Origin: Paraspadella gotoi
Lineage: Eukaryota; Chaetognatha
NCBI GenBank assembly: GCA_051294375.1
Contig: CM119264.1
Location: 28,872,696-28,936,695, forward strand
Direction: 5' to 3'
Length of the DNA stretch: 64,000 nucleotides
Position 1 is the first letter of the stretch. Every line of letters begins with the position of its first letter. The position numbers and the translations under genes are program-made. Below are positions 10,489 through 30,218 of the stretch, piece by piece. The notes below the pieces were generated by a model that saw only the letters and a program-made list of their open reading frames with translations, was not told the origin of the DNA and made no database searches.

Positions 10489-11398
10489 ATAAAATGACCT
10501 TTGTTAGGACTAAGCTCTGATGAAAAAAGCCAGAGGTTTTTTTAATATATTCTTTTACCGGCCAATGTAGAATGATGGCAATATTGCTATTGTTAAGTTT
10601 CAAAAAATCCGATCTTAAATATAGAAAATATTACCAAAATCTTTGGAAAATCCACACCCTTCATTGGAAGATTTTCGCCATAGAAGAATTTTCCCGAATC
10701 TGACTCCCGGTTGAAAACTCTTAGAATTCCGATCGTAAGCTCCTCTTTACTTTTACTTTAAATAAAATTTCACCAAAATGGACTAATTCACTTTACCATG
10801 ATTGTTTCATATTAAAATAACTAAATAAAATATAAAGAAAAATTTTGAGAGCCCTTCAGACATATGGCTATCGGATTCCTGAATTCGAAGATTATTGTAA
10901 AATCAAACATGCCTTAAATGCGTTATATTGTAATGAAGTTGAGAAATCCCTTTATTTTATAATAGAAAAATTGAGATGAAAATTTTTCCTGAGGCAGACC
11001 AGTCCATTTAAATCTGATGGTTTGATGCCAAAATGATGGTTAATCATAAAGAGAAAAAAAATGCGAGCCCTTCAGATGCAACAGGATCTGAATCGAGTTT
11101 TTTTACATCAATGTTTTATCGGAACTTTTCCCAGGACCGTTTATATTGTTTTGTAGTCAGATTTGAACGAAAATCTCCATTGAAAAAATCTTCCCGATCT
11201 CTAAAACGACGTCGACTCCTACCTTTGTACCGATGGGTTTCATTCTTAACATACTTTATTATTCACTTCAAACCGTTTTATTTGGTAAATTTTTATATTA
11301 TTCTTATGAAATTGGTACAACCAATATAAAATTATATATTCATTTAATAAATAAGCTCTCTTGTCCCTGACTTTGCACAGGCTTTGGTGGTTTAAGGC

Positions 11399-11423
11399 NN
11401 NNNNNNNNNNNNNNNNNNNNNNN
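11399..11423. other. 25-N assembly gap at the end of copy A
   Basis: Exactly 25 Ns. Sequence to the right is the upstream part of PKD2, which then runs into copy B. The two sides of the gap therefore overlap by 11.4 kb rather than being separated. Confidence 0.95.
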
Positions 11424-11461
11424 ATTCATTAATTCATCTTATTCTTTCATTCCTTTTCAAG

Positions 11462-14400
11462 CCGGATCTCGATCAGCTATCCCGACGGCGCTTCAAATCC
11501 AGACCTGCGGATTAAACGACGAATCGGCGGCGATCTTGAAAGGAAGCTGAGAACGCCAAGTGGATCGACGAGGGGCCTCCGCCGTCGTCATCGATTTCAC
11601 CGTCTTCAACCAAACGTCAACTTGTTTTTGTCAAGTGGCAGATCATGGCCGAGTTTCCAGACTTTGGTGAGGGGGAAGAAGCCAATCAATCACCCAATTT
11701 TAAAAAGATATTAATCAATCAAATCATCAATCAATCAATCTCTCTGACTCCAAGATCGTCACAGATAAAGATCATTTTACTTAAACGACACTCCATTATA
11801 TTGATCAAGATCATCTTCCAGTCAATCCAATCAAATCATAACGAACAAACCCCTTCTTCTTTTCCCCCCTACGACAGGCGGGATGACTCCCTCGTGTATT
11901 TCTCACCGTCTCTCTCTTTCCGCTAGTACAAGACTCCCTTCGACTTCTTTCATGCTGGCTGCGAGTTTTCCTTCAATCGTGTTCACCTGTATCTACATCG
12001 AGAGAGATCATCGAGATCGTTATCTGCACCGGTTCTCCTATTTGACCAAATTCTTCAACATCGTGGATCTCGTCATCCATCGGGGTCTCATGCGTGGGGC
12101 GGCCTACTTCGGGATGACGTCGTTACAAGGTCAGTTTTTCGAATATTCTGGAAAGCGGGCTGAAAATGGTGAGTAATATCGGATGGTTACGTTTGGTTGA
12201 AGATATTAAGCTATGGGGTTTAATTACATTAACAAATTTAAGCTTTAAGTATTAAGTATTTTATTAACCGTTGTGCTCCATAGTATAAATAGAAAGCCAA
12301 AAGCTAAAAATATCGCTTTTTAAGGTATTGAGCAATTTGTTTAATAGCCCGTGATTAAAATTGAAATGAATCTAAAGCGTTACTCATAGTTTGAAAAGCA
12401 AGCTTGCAAGTGAAAGCGATCAAGCAGAGCAAGCACACTAGCAATCGAGCCAACTTTCGAAATCCAAATTTAAATTAATTAACGACATTTCCTTGTTTCA
12501 GATTTACGTTTCGCAACGACGTGGAACGATTGAATTCAAATCCGGATCGAAATCACACGAACGAAGGTTCACCGTCGACTACATCACGTCTGGACGATCT
12601 CGTCACTCAACTCAACCTACATGCAGACAACTCAGCCGTTATCGCTATTCTTCGCTTGATCAAAGTCTTCAAAATTCTCTCCTTTTTCCGACACATGATC
12701 AATTGGCTACACCATCTCCAGGTTTGTTTTTTAAGGAGGGGGGTGGACGGAGAAAATTGGATTTTTTGAATTGGCTCATGAGAGATATTTATTAATCATC
12801 GTTTTACAGTTTGAGATGTTATAAAAGTTTTTCTTGTTTTTAATTTTCGTTTTCTCTGAGTGGTCGTCTTTTCCAGACATTATTAATTTTAGTCCAGTCA
12901 AAAGATAGGTGAGAGCAATTAGTATCAGTTGACTATTCTATTAACTAATAGCAAAAATAAAAAACATACATTAACGCCTCAAGAGTGCTAACATTACAAG
13001 TTTGAGCATGCTTTGTTTGCTAATTTTTTCCCTAGATTATTTATTCCTTGTCCAATTTTTCAGATCTATGAAAGATATTTTCCGGATCTGCATCAAATGT
13101 TCTTCTCGTTTTCTTCGCCATTTGGTCAATTTGCTTTCACCTGTTGTTTGGAACTAAATAGAAGGTAAAAAAAATATCATTTAAAAAGAAAAATTAATTG
13201 AATTGTTTTTTAAAATTTTGAAACTCCCACCTTTATGCAATCCTCTCATTCCCGACAGACTATTAGCACCTTCGGCGATTGCGTCTTCACCCCAACTCCG
13301 CATCATTCTGGGCGACTTTGCTATCCCGCGCTGCAGCAGGCCTCCAAAGTCTTCGGCCCAGTACTCTTCTTCCTCTATATCTTTCTTCGTCTTCTTCGTC
13401 CTCAATCAACATGTTCCTCGCCATCATTCGCCGATACTTACTCTATGGTCAGGAGGAGTGGGGCAAGCGGACATCTGGAGCACGAAGAAGGTGTGAGTTT
13501 TGTGGTGAAATCGAGTGGTTACATTTATAGTTATTACTTTTAATTTACTACATTTACACATTTAATTTTACTTTTAATTTAAATATTGGTCAGAAGACGG
13601 TTGGTTGGTCTGTTGAACCTACTTTTAAACACATTTCAATCATTTCCTTCATCATTTGATGAAGTTCTTCGCAGAGTTGCATCTCGGTTTGGTCCAGTCG
13701 TTGGTTGATCTGTTGGATCGCTGTTGTCGATCCTCTGGTTGACTTTCTGTAGTTTTGCTTGTTGCTTGACATTGTTGTCGTTTTACCAGTTTTAAGATTT
13801 GGCCAACGCATTTCTGCTGTTTGGTCTTTTCTAAGGCATTGGTTGTCGCAGGGCTGCCTTCTCTTTACTCTATGTTTAATATTTGCCGGGCGCTGTCGGA
13901 TCTGTTTGAGCCGTTGGAGCTTCTTTCTTCTGATGGCGAAGTCCACTCTTGAATGTGTGGCGTGGTTGAAGGTTTTCGGAGTAGGGATAGGATTAATTTT
14001 AGAAGAGCAGAGGCTATACATTAGATTGCTGGTTCCTTTTTTTTTTATAGCACGACTACCCTTAACTTTCGCTTCTTTTGAAATCCCCTTCCTTCAGACG
14101 GCACGAACTTTTCGAGAAACGCCAAAGCCAAAGTGAACGGACTTCGTCCGCAAAAAGAAAATCGTCGGAATTCTCGATTCATATCAAAGAAAACTGGCGG
14201 AGATCGCGCGGTTGGCATCTCGAAGAAGTGGCGTACCAGAAACTGAGGGTAAGTCTTTATGGGGTGGCCATTGACGAGTGCCGACCAAAACTGAAGGTAA
14301 GTGGTTACAGGGTGGGCAGTCGAGAAGGGCGACCAAAACTGAGGGTATAGTCTTAAGGGGTGCCAATCAAAGAAGGGCGACCTAAAAGCTGAGGTTAGTC

Positions 14401-15314
14401 TTAAGGGGTGGCATGAAGAAGGGCGACCAAACGCTGAGGGTAAGTCTTAAGGGGTGGCACTCGAAGAAAGGCGACCAATACTGAGGGTAAGTCTTTCTCA
14501 GAATTTGTACAAACCAAGGTATAATATTCTATCATTTGTATAAACGAAACGCCCGGTTTGATAATAATCAGTCAAATGACTGAAGTTTTGTGTTACTATT
14601 TTCAGTTTTTGGGTTTTAAGAAAATAACATTTGGTTGTTTTTTTATACTCTAAGGGAAAAAGGTTTACAGGAGTAAGCGGAAATTCAAGGCTTTTTTTTT
14701 CCAAAAGCGACGCAAACAACGAAAACAGAAATTGGCGACACGAATTGAGCCGTCCGGAGTTCGTAGATTGGAGGATAGAAGAGAGGGCGCTGGGTAAGCA
14801 TAAGCAAGCGCTAAGTAAGCATGGTCATAACTGCATAAGTTCGTTTGGATATACCTAGTAGACGATTCGTAGGCAAGGGCAAAGGAAAGCAAAAAAGCTT
14901 GGCGGCTCAACAAGCAAAGGGAGCAAAAGTGTCCTTGATATAGAATTAGAAAGAGAAGAAATTAGAAAAGAGAAAAAGAAAGAACTCGAAGAAAGAAAGA
15001 AGAAGAAAAAAAGTGATTGACTGTTAACATAATATTTTAATAATAAACTCATCTAATAACCAATAAATTTTTTTTTTCTAGACCTAACAAGCAAGAAACC
15101 TCTCGCCAAAGAGGCGTCATGGTTCCAGCGGGGAATCTAACGACGAAAGCGCAAATGGGCGCGGTGTATGGAAAGGATGCGGGACGATCGAGCGCAGGTG
15201 CGAAACCTGGCGGAACAAAATCGAAATCACTTTTGAAGAACTGATGGCGGAAGCGGAAAGAGCAGAGGTTTGGCATCTCAACTCGAGGTCGAAGCAACAG
15301 AATCTGGCGCCGTG
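11462..15314 (+). CDS. PKD2: Polycystin-2-like channel, channel domain and C-terminus (copy B, frameshifted)
   Basis: Eight exons of a polycystin-2 TRPP channel: 11462-11666, 11927-12129, 12502-12721, 13064-13164, 13259-13492, 14098-14248, about 14656-14793 and 15082-15314. Visible landmarks are the end of the extracellular domain (WIDEG, then AVVIDFTVFN), the start of S2 (AEFPDF), LDDLVTQLNLHADNSAVIAI leading into S4-S5 (RLIKVFKILSFF), the pore region STFGDCVFT followed by LRIILGDF (the polycystin pore-helix and filter signature), and S6 with INMFLAII, then DTY. The EF-hand and coiled coil follow as in copy A. The 5' part of the gene is not in the window. Most exons carry one-base indels and stops that break the frame, but splice sites and residues are otherwise well kept. 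I attribute the breaks to sequencing error, since copy A has intact versions of the last three exons. Confidence 0.8.
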
Positions 15315-18020
15315 ACCTTTTTGTTACGCTATGGCGCTTCTTTTTTATTATAAATTTCTGTTTAGATGTTTATTAGATTAGTTTATTAGTTATTATTATC
15401 GCAAATATATTTTGAACGGGACGACTGGTTTCCTCTCGCGTTGATACACGGATTTCAATGGGAGTGAAATGAAAACAATTGGGAAAATGTTCAAAAGTTA
15501 AGCTGACTGACTGTGATTAATATTTCTTGATTTCATTAAGTTAAAAAATTCCCCTGACGTTAATGTTTCCTATCATGACGAGCAAACAACAAACAACAAC
15601 ACGATGACAGTCAACGTTTATGCTTTAATGTTTTTTTATACATCATTGCAACTGTGGCGCGTTGCCTTCCAAGGGGAGCTTTTTTGCAACATTTTTTCCC
15701 GCTCTTATTTGAATAGTTTCATTTAAACTTATTGTAAAAAAAATTAAGAATGAATATTTTTAATTTTTTTTACATTCATGTAGTTAGTAATAATGCCTTG
15801 GGAGTAATGGCAAAAAATGTTATTATATATATTTCAAAGTTTAGTTTAGACCAACAGGCTTCTTGCCAGATCATTGTTGTTTTTTTTGGTTTTTTAAGAT
15901 TGAAATTTTATTTTCTATATAGTTTTAACCTAGAAAACTACTAAAATGACAAAGGCTGTCATTGTGGTTGTGAAAAAGCTTTTGACATTTCGATTGCTAT
16001 ATCTGTAAAGATGACCTAAAATTTCAAACATTTTTTTCAGGATAAAAATATATTTTCTAATCAGGAAGGTCAAAAATCGGCGCTTGCCATTGATGAGCAA
16101 CATAACTAAGAAAGTAAAGCAAGCTGGAGCCACTGGGAGTTTAGAAAATAAAAAACATCAGGCGATTTTTTTACCCAGGGTGCAAAAACAAGAAAGTTTT
16201 TATAACGAATAATACTAGCCATAGTATTATTTGGAACTTATCATTTCTCTCGCCATTTGAAATCCGTGGTATGTTTGTTTTTGTAACCTCCATGAATTTT
16301 GTCTGTTACGTTAATACTAGTCTAGTTTAATGTAGTAAATTAATTTCATTAAGCTTTAAGTTATAAGCCCGCCGAATTTATCAACAGCCAATATTTAAAT
16401 AAAAAAGGATTTAATGTAATGTTTTACCTTTTTTTTTGAACGTCATTTGTAAACTCGCAGACATTCCATTTAAAAAAAAATTAAACGATATCGCATAACT
16501 GGCTTTTTTAATTTCGGTCACATAAGTAAAAGGAGGCAGCAAGGAAATAAAAATGGACAAGAAATTTAAAACTAACAATTACATCTGACAATAAACTAAT
16601 GGAAATAAAAAGTTGATGTCGAATTGACGTTACAGAAATAAAAATTTACTTGTCTTACAACTGTTTAAAACTCCTTTTCAGAAACCACAATTCAGACGCA
16701 ATCCGTACTATCTCTAACCTGGAAAGCAACTTCAAAAATTTTCTCAAAAAGACCCTGGATCAAAATTTAATAAATTAAACGCGGGTCAATATATATGTCT
16801 TTCATTTCCTCTGATTTAATAATTTTAATAAGCGTTAAAATGAGTTCTCAGGACCTAATTGACTCGTTTCAAATTCAATCTATGACCGCAGTAAAAAAGG
16901 GAGTATCAAGTGAAAAAAATACTATGTCAAGCCCATTTTTTAACCTCTTTTGACCGGTGATCAATCTGAGATGCTATCACAAAGCGTTTTTTTTTGTTTA
17001 CCCGGATTGAGCGGGTTTTTTTTTTGTGTTTTTTTTTGATGAGCTGCTTGCATATTTCTAACGAAATACGGGCCGTTTCAAAGCGTTTTTCAAAATTAAA
17101 AGCGGCACTATAAAGAAAAAAATCTTCGGGCGTGTTGAAAGAAGGGTTTAATATTATAAAATTTTCGCTAGGCAACAGCGTAGCAATCTTAGCTCGATGC
17201 ATCGTATCAAAGTCACATTTGCAATAGGCTTTTTGGCGCATCCATGGCTCTCGAAAAAAATGGAAAAATCAACAAGCGCAAAGAATGGCAATTCGTGAGA
17301 ACAATTGGCTTTTAAAAAAATAACCGGGTGTAATGTAGAAAATAAAACCAAAATAAAATCAATATCTAGTGCCTTCTTATCTATCAACTTAATCGACTAG
17401 AATTCTGGGAACGCAATCTAAACCTAAATTCTAATCTTAATCTACTAAAGGGATCTAGTTTGTATAATTGTAATCTCAAAGAGGATCATCTTTGTTGTAA
17501 AAGGTTACTTTAGTGTATATAAATAAATAGAACATTAGAAAGTCAACAATAAGGAGAAACTAAAAAAAAGCAAGCTGGTATGCACGCTACACCCATTCGG
17601 GTAGCAAAAACTTACAATTAAGTAACGTGTGCATTATGGCTTGGTACATGGATTAAAAAATATTGCGAATACAGCAAATTGAAGCAGGCCCAGAAAAAAA
17701 ACTTACAAAAAACGAAGTGATAATCAATATTCATTCAATCATCATGATCAGGTAGAAAAATCAATAAAAAAAAACTTTTAAACATTAGAAAATTATATAA
17801 TGCCTTTAGATCGTTAGGTGTTTTCTTACACATTAAATTTGGATATTTTTTTTTTGCAAGATTGAACCATGCATCAACAGCGTTTCCGTCGTTCTTTTTT
17901 TTTTTTCTGCTGGGCATAACATTACTATATAGTAGAATAGTAACATTACGAAGATAAGATTCGTAAGATTATATAAGGAAATTGAAAAAAAAAGAAAGAA
18001 AATATGCCGCGCGATTTTTA

Positions 18021-19499
18021 TCACTGGATTTCTAGCGGAACTTTGGCCGGTGATTCTGACAACGGTGACACCAACACGGTCGTCGTCTCCCATAATGCGT
18101 CGTCGTCGTCGTCAATTACCGTTGCTGGAAACGATAGAGCCCGCCGGCGTTTGGACGTTTTTCGCCGACGAGCCAAGCGTGTACGCCGGTTTTCGGGATG
18201 GGCATGTTTATCACAACGTTTCTCGAGTCGGAGAGGCTGCACGTCCGGGCGCGCTGCGGCTGGAAGACCGCGCGCCGACCTGGGTGTTTCGCTGGAACAG
18301 GTTCGAGTTGTCGCAAAACCTCGGGGGGATGTAGACGGGATCGAGACGCGAGGGGACGCCTCCACGGGGGCACCTCGTAGCGCGTCGGCCGCGCAGGGGC
18401 TCTCTGGCGGCGTTTGGCGTGCGCGAGGCGCTGCGGGGATCGTCTTTTTCCAGCGGATCCCGTCCTGCAGCTGCTGCCGTTTCTTCTTCATACTCTTGAG
18501 GAGGGCGTTGGCCGATGCCTTTGTTCGACACATCTTCTCCAATTCTCGATGACTTTGTCAAGTCTCTCCGCGTCCATGTTCTCCGAGAGGAGGCGTTGGA
18601 ATTCGGCCTCCTCGTGTTCGTCCCGTTGGCTCAAATTTCCGGAGCGTCCGTGTTGAAGCTCGATGTAGGTCTTGGCCGGAGGAGCCGAAAATCGTCCCGT
18701 TCCACCGGCGCCGGATCATCGTCACCGCGCGGTAACGCGCCGCGCTGGGACGGCCAGTTTGATGGCTCGGCCGTTGTTCATGGGGGCGCCGGAGAGAAGC
18801 GCCCGCTAGAGGGCTTTGACCGATAGCCCGGGCGGATTCCGCTCCGTCGCTCGCTGATTGGGCAGATTGAACGAGGGCGTGTTGCGGTAAGAGAAATTGC
18901 GCGGTCGATGAAACTGAGGGGATCGGACTCCGGAGACGGCGACAACCGTTCCCCGAGACCCGTCAGCTTGATTTCCCGCGCGTTTGGCCGATCCGATGAA
19001 ACTACTGGTGAAGGATCGGCCGAAGTGTCGTTGAAGCCTCCGGAGCTGAATCGGGCGAGGAGGCGGCGGATTGCTCTGGCTCCGCGTAGGCGTGATGGCC
19101 TGATTGGGCAAGCTGTCGCAGGACCGCGGGCTGTAGATCGGACAGATGGCCGAGTTCGGCGACCGGAACGAAACCAGTGCAGCTGTTACATAAAGCTGTT
19201 GTTTTCCTCGTGTCGCGCGTCGGCCGATGCTTGCGATCGCCGCGCCGTTTACCGTCGCAGTTTGAGGTGCCAGATTTTTTGTTGGCCTTTGATGCAGCAT
19301 CTCAATCGCCTTCTTATAGGGTCCACCGCAACGGTAGACATTTTGGCGCCAGGTAGGGTGGTACTTTCTTCTCTCTCGCCTGCAACACCTTGCCGACGAA
19401 GAGCTGACGCGCACTCCGCGCATTTCACGCCGTACTTTTGCAAGTAATTGCTCGTCCAAATGTCTGTAGGAACCCGGCTGCTGAGTCACTGGTGGACAT
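18021..19499 (-). pseudogene. ABLIM/unc-115-like: ABLIM-like LIM gene, frameshifted copy B
   Basis: Equivalent of 3866-5308 with a net gain of 36 bases spread over many small insertions. The LIM cysteines are still readable in alternating frames (YGVKCAEC in one, YHPT in another). The frame breaks are most simply sequencing errors; no coherent altered protein results. Confidence 0.8.
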
Positions 19500-20512
19500 G
19501 ACAATATTTTTTTTTTGTGATAAATAGTTTTTTTTTGGTTGTATTTTTTTTTTTTGTTTGAAATTTTTTTTTTGGTTTTTTGAGAAAGATTGCTCAAGTT
19601 TTTAATCTCCTCAGGTTTTTAAGCACGGAAAGGTTTTTTTCGTCTGCGAACAAGAAACATAATTACGCCAGATTTCGTTAAGCGAACAACAAATGGTTCA
19701 TAATTAATATAATTTTCTTTATGTGAATAACAAAACACAAAAAAGCATGTACAGTGGAATCAACGGGATAAAGAAAAAAACCTAATAAAACGTGATAATT
19801 TAATAACAAAATAATTGTACAAGTACGTCTCGAAATTATTATGCTACTGACATAAAAATTGTCAAAAGCATGCGATTGCATAGAATATCCAAAAAATAAT
19901 GGGCGAAAATAGCACGTTGACGTGTGACTAAGTTTTCTTTTCCACCATCGGGAACGATTTTTGCCAGTCAGTCAGTCCTCTTTTGGCCAATAGGGGGTGG
20001 GGCGAATATAATATAATTTCAAAAAAAGAAGAGAGAGAAAAAAAAGAAAGCCGCGATTAATTTCGAGTCTTCTGAACAATTCTTTGGTGTATACAATTCA
20101 AAAATGCGGACCACGAGCGCTTGGCGGCGCCGCGGATGAGAAGACAGCGCCGCGAGAAGATCCATTTCCAACTTGAAATTTGGTCGAGAGTTGGGAACGG
20201 GTGCAGGTCCCCGGATGTAAAACGGAGAATCACATTCGATCTTCAACATTCTTTCCGCCTTTTTTTATATTTTTTTTTAAGAAAAGAAGAGAGAGAGAGC
20301 GATAAGTAGAAAAGAGAAAAAAGATAAATTGAATCGAATGTTTTGATTTTGAAAGTCAATTTCAGTTCGCGTCAAAGGGAAAGAAAGAACTTTTTTTTTT
20401 CTTTTTCAGTTTCTTTTTTTCAAGGAGAAGCCCGAGAGATTTCGAGTCGTTTTTATCGTCCTTCAATTTTTTTTTACATTTTTTACAGTTTTTTTTTTTT
20501 TCTTTAAAGTTT

Positions 20513-21091
20513 TTAGGGTAGAACAGGAAATGATTTCATAAACGTCTCGCTCTTCGTCGCGGCTTTGATTCTCGGCGTTCTGATTCCAGATGGAGTGTTG
20601 TTGTGGCGCTGGACGTCCTCGCCCTCGTCGGAGACGGCTTGAGAGATGGCGCTTGGTGATGGCGGAGCCAGTGGCTTGCGTCGAGTGGTCGACGGAGGCC
20701 CGGCGACGACTGCGAAAACGAGGTCACCACCCTCGACGTCGTTGACCCTGAAACGGGCGACGGAGCGGTGACGGGCGGCGGGCGCGGCCTTCCGGACGCA
20801 GCGGGCGGGACAAAGGTGCGGAACGTCTCGTACCCGGCGGAAGGCGGCGGCGCCGACGGGAATGGAGGAGGCTAAACTGCGGAGTCGAATCGAAGATGGC
20901 GCGTCAATTCAACTTGAACAGCGAGGCCGGCGGAGAAGGCGACGCAAAAGGCGCCCGAGGCCGTTAGGAACGCGCGTTGCTGAATTCTTCAAGGCGAAGA
21001 CGACGATCGTACGTTGGAGGCGATGACGAGTGGCTGAGATTTCTTCTGCGACCGATTCCAGCGTACCTGGAGGTGGCTGACGCATAGTCAT
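20513..21091 (-). pseudogene. TMEM141-like gene, frameshifted copy B
   Basis: Equivalent of 6402-6974. The start (MTMRQPPPGTLESVAEEISA) is intact, but an indel within the next 30 codons shifts the frame, and further indels follow. Read as an uncorrected duplicate of the intact gene. Confidence 0.75.
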
Positions 21092-23289
21092 CCTCTGGCG
21101 AAGAGGAATGAGGGGGATCGAACGCTTTGGGCGAGCCGGGGCGGTTTGGGATAAGAGGGCGACGAGATAAGCGGAGAAAAGTTTTGCGGTGGGAAATAGC
21201 TTGACTCTTTATCCTCTCTCGGGAAATGAGTTTTTTGAGACTTGGGTTCCCGTATGAATAATCAATTCACTTTTTTACGTTCTTATTCGTAATATTATAT
21301 ATTTTTTGCTTCAATCACTTTTTCTGTCTCAACTTTTTTGGTTTTTTCCTTTTTTTTGGGCGAGTCAGCATCAAATTCTCATAAAATAGGATGTTAAAAG
21401 TTGAAAGAAATCAAGTTTGTAAGCTTTTTAACGTTTTTTTGCAAAGGGTGGGGTTCACTTCGTTCGAAAACAGTTTTAAGAATATATATATCTCCTTTTG
21501 GTATTTCGTTTAAAAAAAAATAATCGGGTCTAGGGAACGATGCCTACATCACTTGGGCAAAAATACATCGACTGAGGTTCGAACCAAATTCTGGTCCGGT
21601 GAGATCCACGCATCGTTCACGTGTAAACGAGTTTTTGAGTATCAAATGTGCGACGTCACAGCTGGTATAGCAAGGAACGAGATGATCCGGGAGAAAATAA
21701 ATTCTCAATGAGGAGCCTGGGGATTGGAGGAAAAAAAGAGATCGAACGTTATTATCGTGTAGTTTAACCGGGGCCCCATTAAACTTAATCGTGGGCCAAT
21801 TTTTTTTTTCCACCTTTTAATAATTTTCGTTTTTTAAGGGATGTTGTTGAAAAATAAATAATACACGACAAACCGGATATATCATACTTATAGAACTACG
21901 ACTTAATGTCTGCATTCCGGTTCAGACCCTAAAAGGCCCGTTAACGGGGCGTAACTTGAATATTAAAGTTAACTGACGACAATTTCCAAACAAACGGTTA
22001 CACAATACACAATACACATAATGTGACGGCCAGCAACTTGTACCGAGGGCCTTGACTTGAACCAAATTTTTGTTTAATGAATTTCTATTAAATTTTAGTT
22101 CTAACAAACTTATGTTTTGAAGACAATCTGAGTTTGTTGCGAAACAGCAAAGAGAAATGCTGGTTTGTAGTGTCGTTTATAATATTCGGAATAACGATTC
22201 TTCAATTGAAAATGAAAGCGTTTCTTATCGTGAATTAAACATTCATTTCTCCATTATTAAAAATGCAGGAACCACGATAAATTTGGAGAAAAAAAAAGGA
22301 CGTGAGCGAAAGAGAAGAGATTAAGATGACATTGCGAAATTGTGAGATGTTGAGATGGTGAGCCGGTGAGCAGCAGCATGAAAATCGTTGCTGATCCGAG
22401 GCCGAGGCCGAGGTTGTCAACTCTAAATTTTATGTCGTCGAGGATTAAGTGACACTGTGATCTTGGATATGATAGGCGACGGGGTTTTAAAAAAAACATT
22501 TGGGACAGGGAAAATGGAAAAAACAAAGACATAATTTCTAATAAATGCGTTGGTTTTAATCTGGGCAGTTTTTTCATATGCATGTTGAGAAAGTGCTTCT
22601 TCCGCCCAGAGGAGCATGCGATCAAAACAAAAGATCCTCGTTCTCACTTTTAGCTCGGGAAAAGCATCCAAATCTACCAAAAGAAAAGCCTCTGGCTGTG
22701 GATTGCTTTTGGTTTTTGCAAGGTAAAAACCGAGGCTGTATGTGCGACTACGAAAAATTGTTTTTTTTCTTTTTATTATTGCATGATTTTTGATTGCGAC
22801 ATCAGGAGACACTTGACAACTTAGCAATTAGATAAGTAAAGACTCATCGGAATTATTAAGCCACTACTCTAGTCGATTTACTATCCACCGTTTCGCCAAA
22901 GAAATAAAGTAGTTAATTTATCCAGAAAATGAGCGAATGACGGGTTGGGGTTAAACTGACTCATATAATCCGCGTGACCTCAGCTTCGCTTTCTCCTCAG
23001 CAGCAGAGCGGAGACGCAGCGGAGCAGCGAAGCTTGAGCAAATCGAGTCCCGACGCTGGCCACGCGCACGAAATGCGATAAAAGTGGAGGTCTTGTTTAA
23101 TCTCGATAAAATTGCAATCGATTTAGGTTCTTGGTCCTGGAGTGGGAAATTTATGGCTTGGCTTTAATCGCTAAGATATCTAACTTATCAGATATTCAAA
23201 TTAAAATATATATTCTACTCATTGTCTTTAATACAAAAAAATGTTCATGTGAAGCCGACTGGTATCAAAGTAAAAACCGGCCCTTCAAA

Positions 23290-23330
<41 letters not shown>

Positions 23331-23532
23331 TAATAATAATAAACGAAATCACCTCAGCGCGTTTTTAATTAAAAAAAGTAGTAGTGGCGTTCGTAGCAAA
23401 CAAAGAATAAATATTTTTTGAATAGAAGTACGTTAGCAAAAAGCAAATTTTACAATGAAGACAGCACTTGTTCCTCGTTACGAAACTGATTCCGTGGCCA
23501 TAAAACCGTAAACAAAAGATGACAAAAAAAAT

Positions 23533-30218
<6,686 letters not shown>

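Larger units (their letters stand above)
1..11398. repeat. Copy A of an 11.4-kb direct duplication
   Basis: The whole interval reappears in the same orientation and gene order at 14026-25456. It starts at the window edge and stops exactly at a 25-N gap (11399-11423). Reading frames inside this copy are intact: PKD2 C-terminus, 480-residue LIM protein, 190-residue membrane protein and the last two gelsolin exons. The other copy has frameshifts in all four. I infer this is the better-corrected version of one locus, not a biological tandem duplication, because the genes are cut off at both of its ends. Confidence 0.95.
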
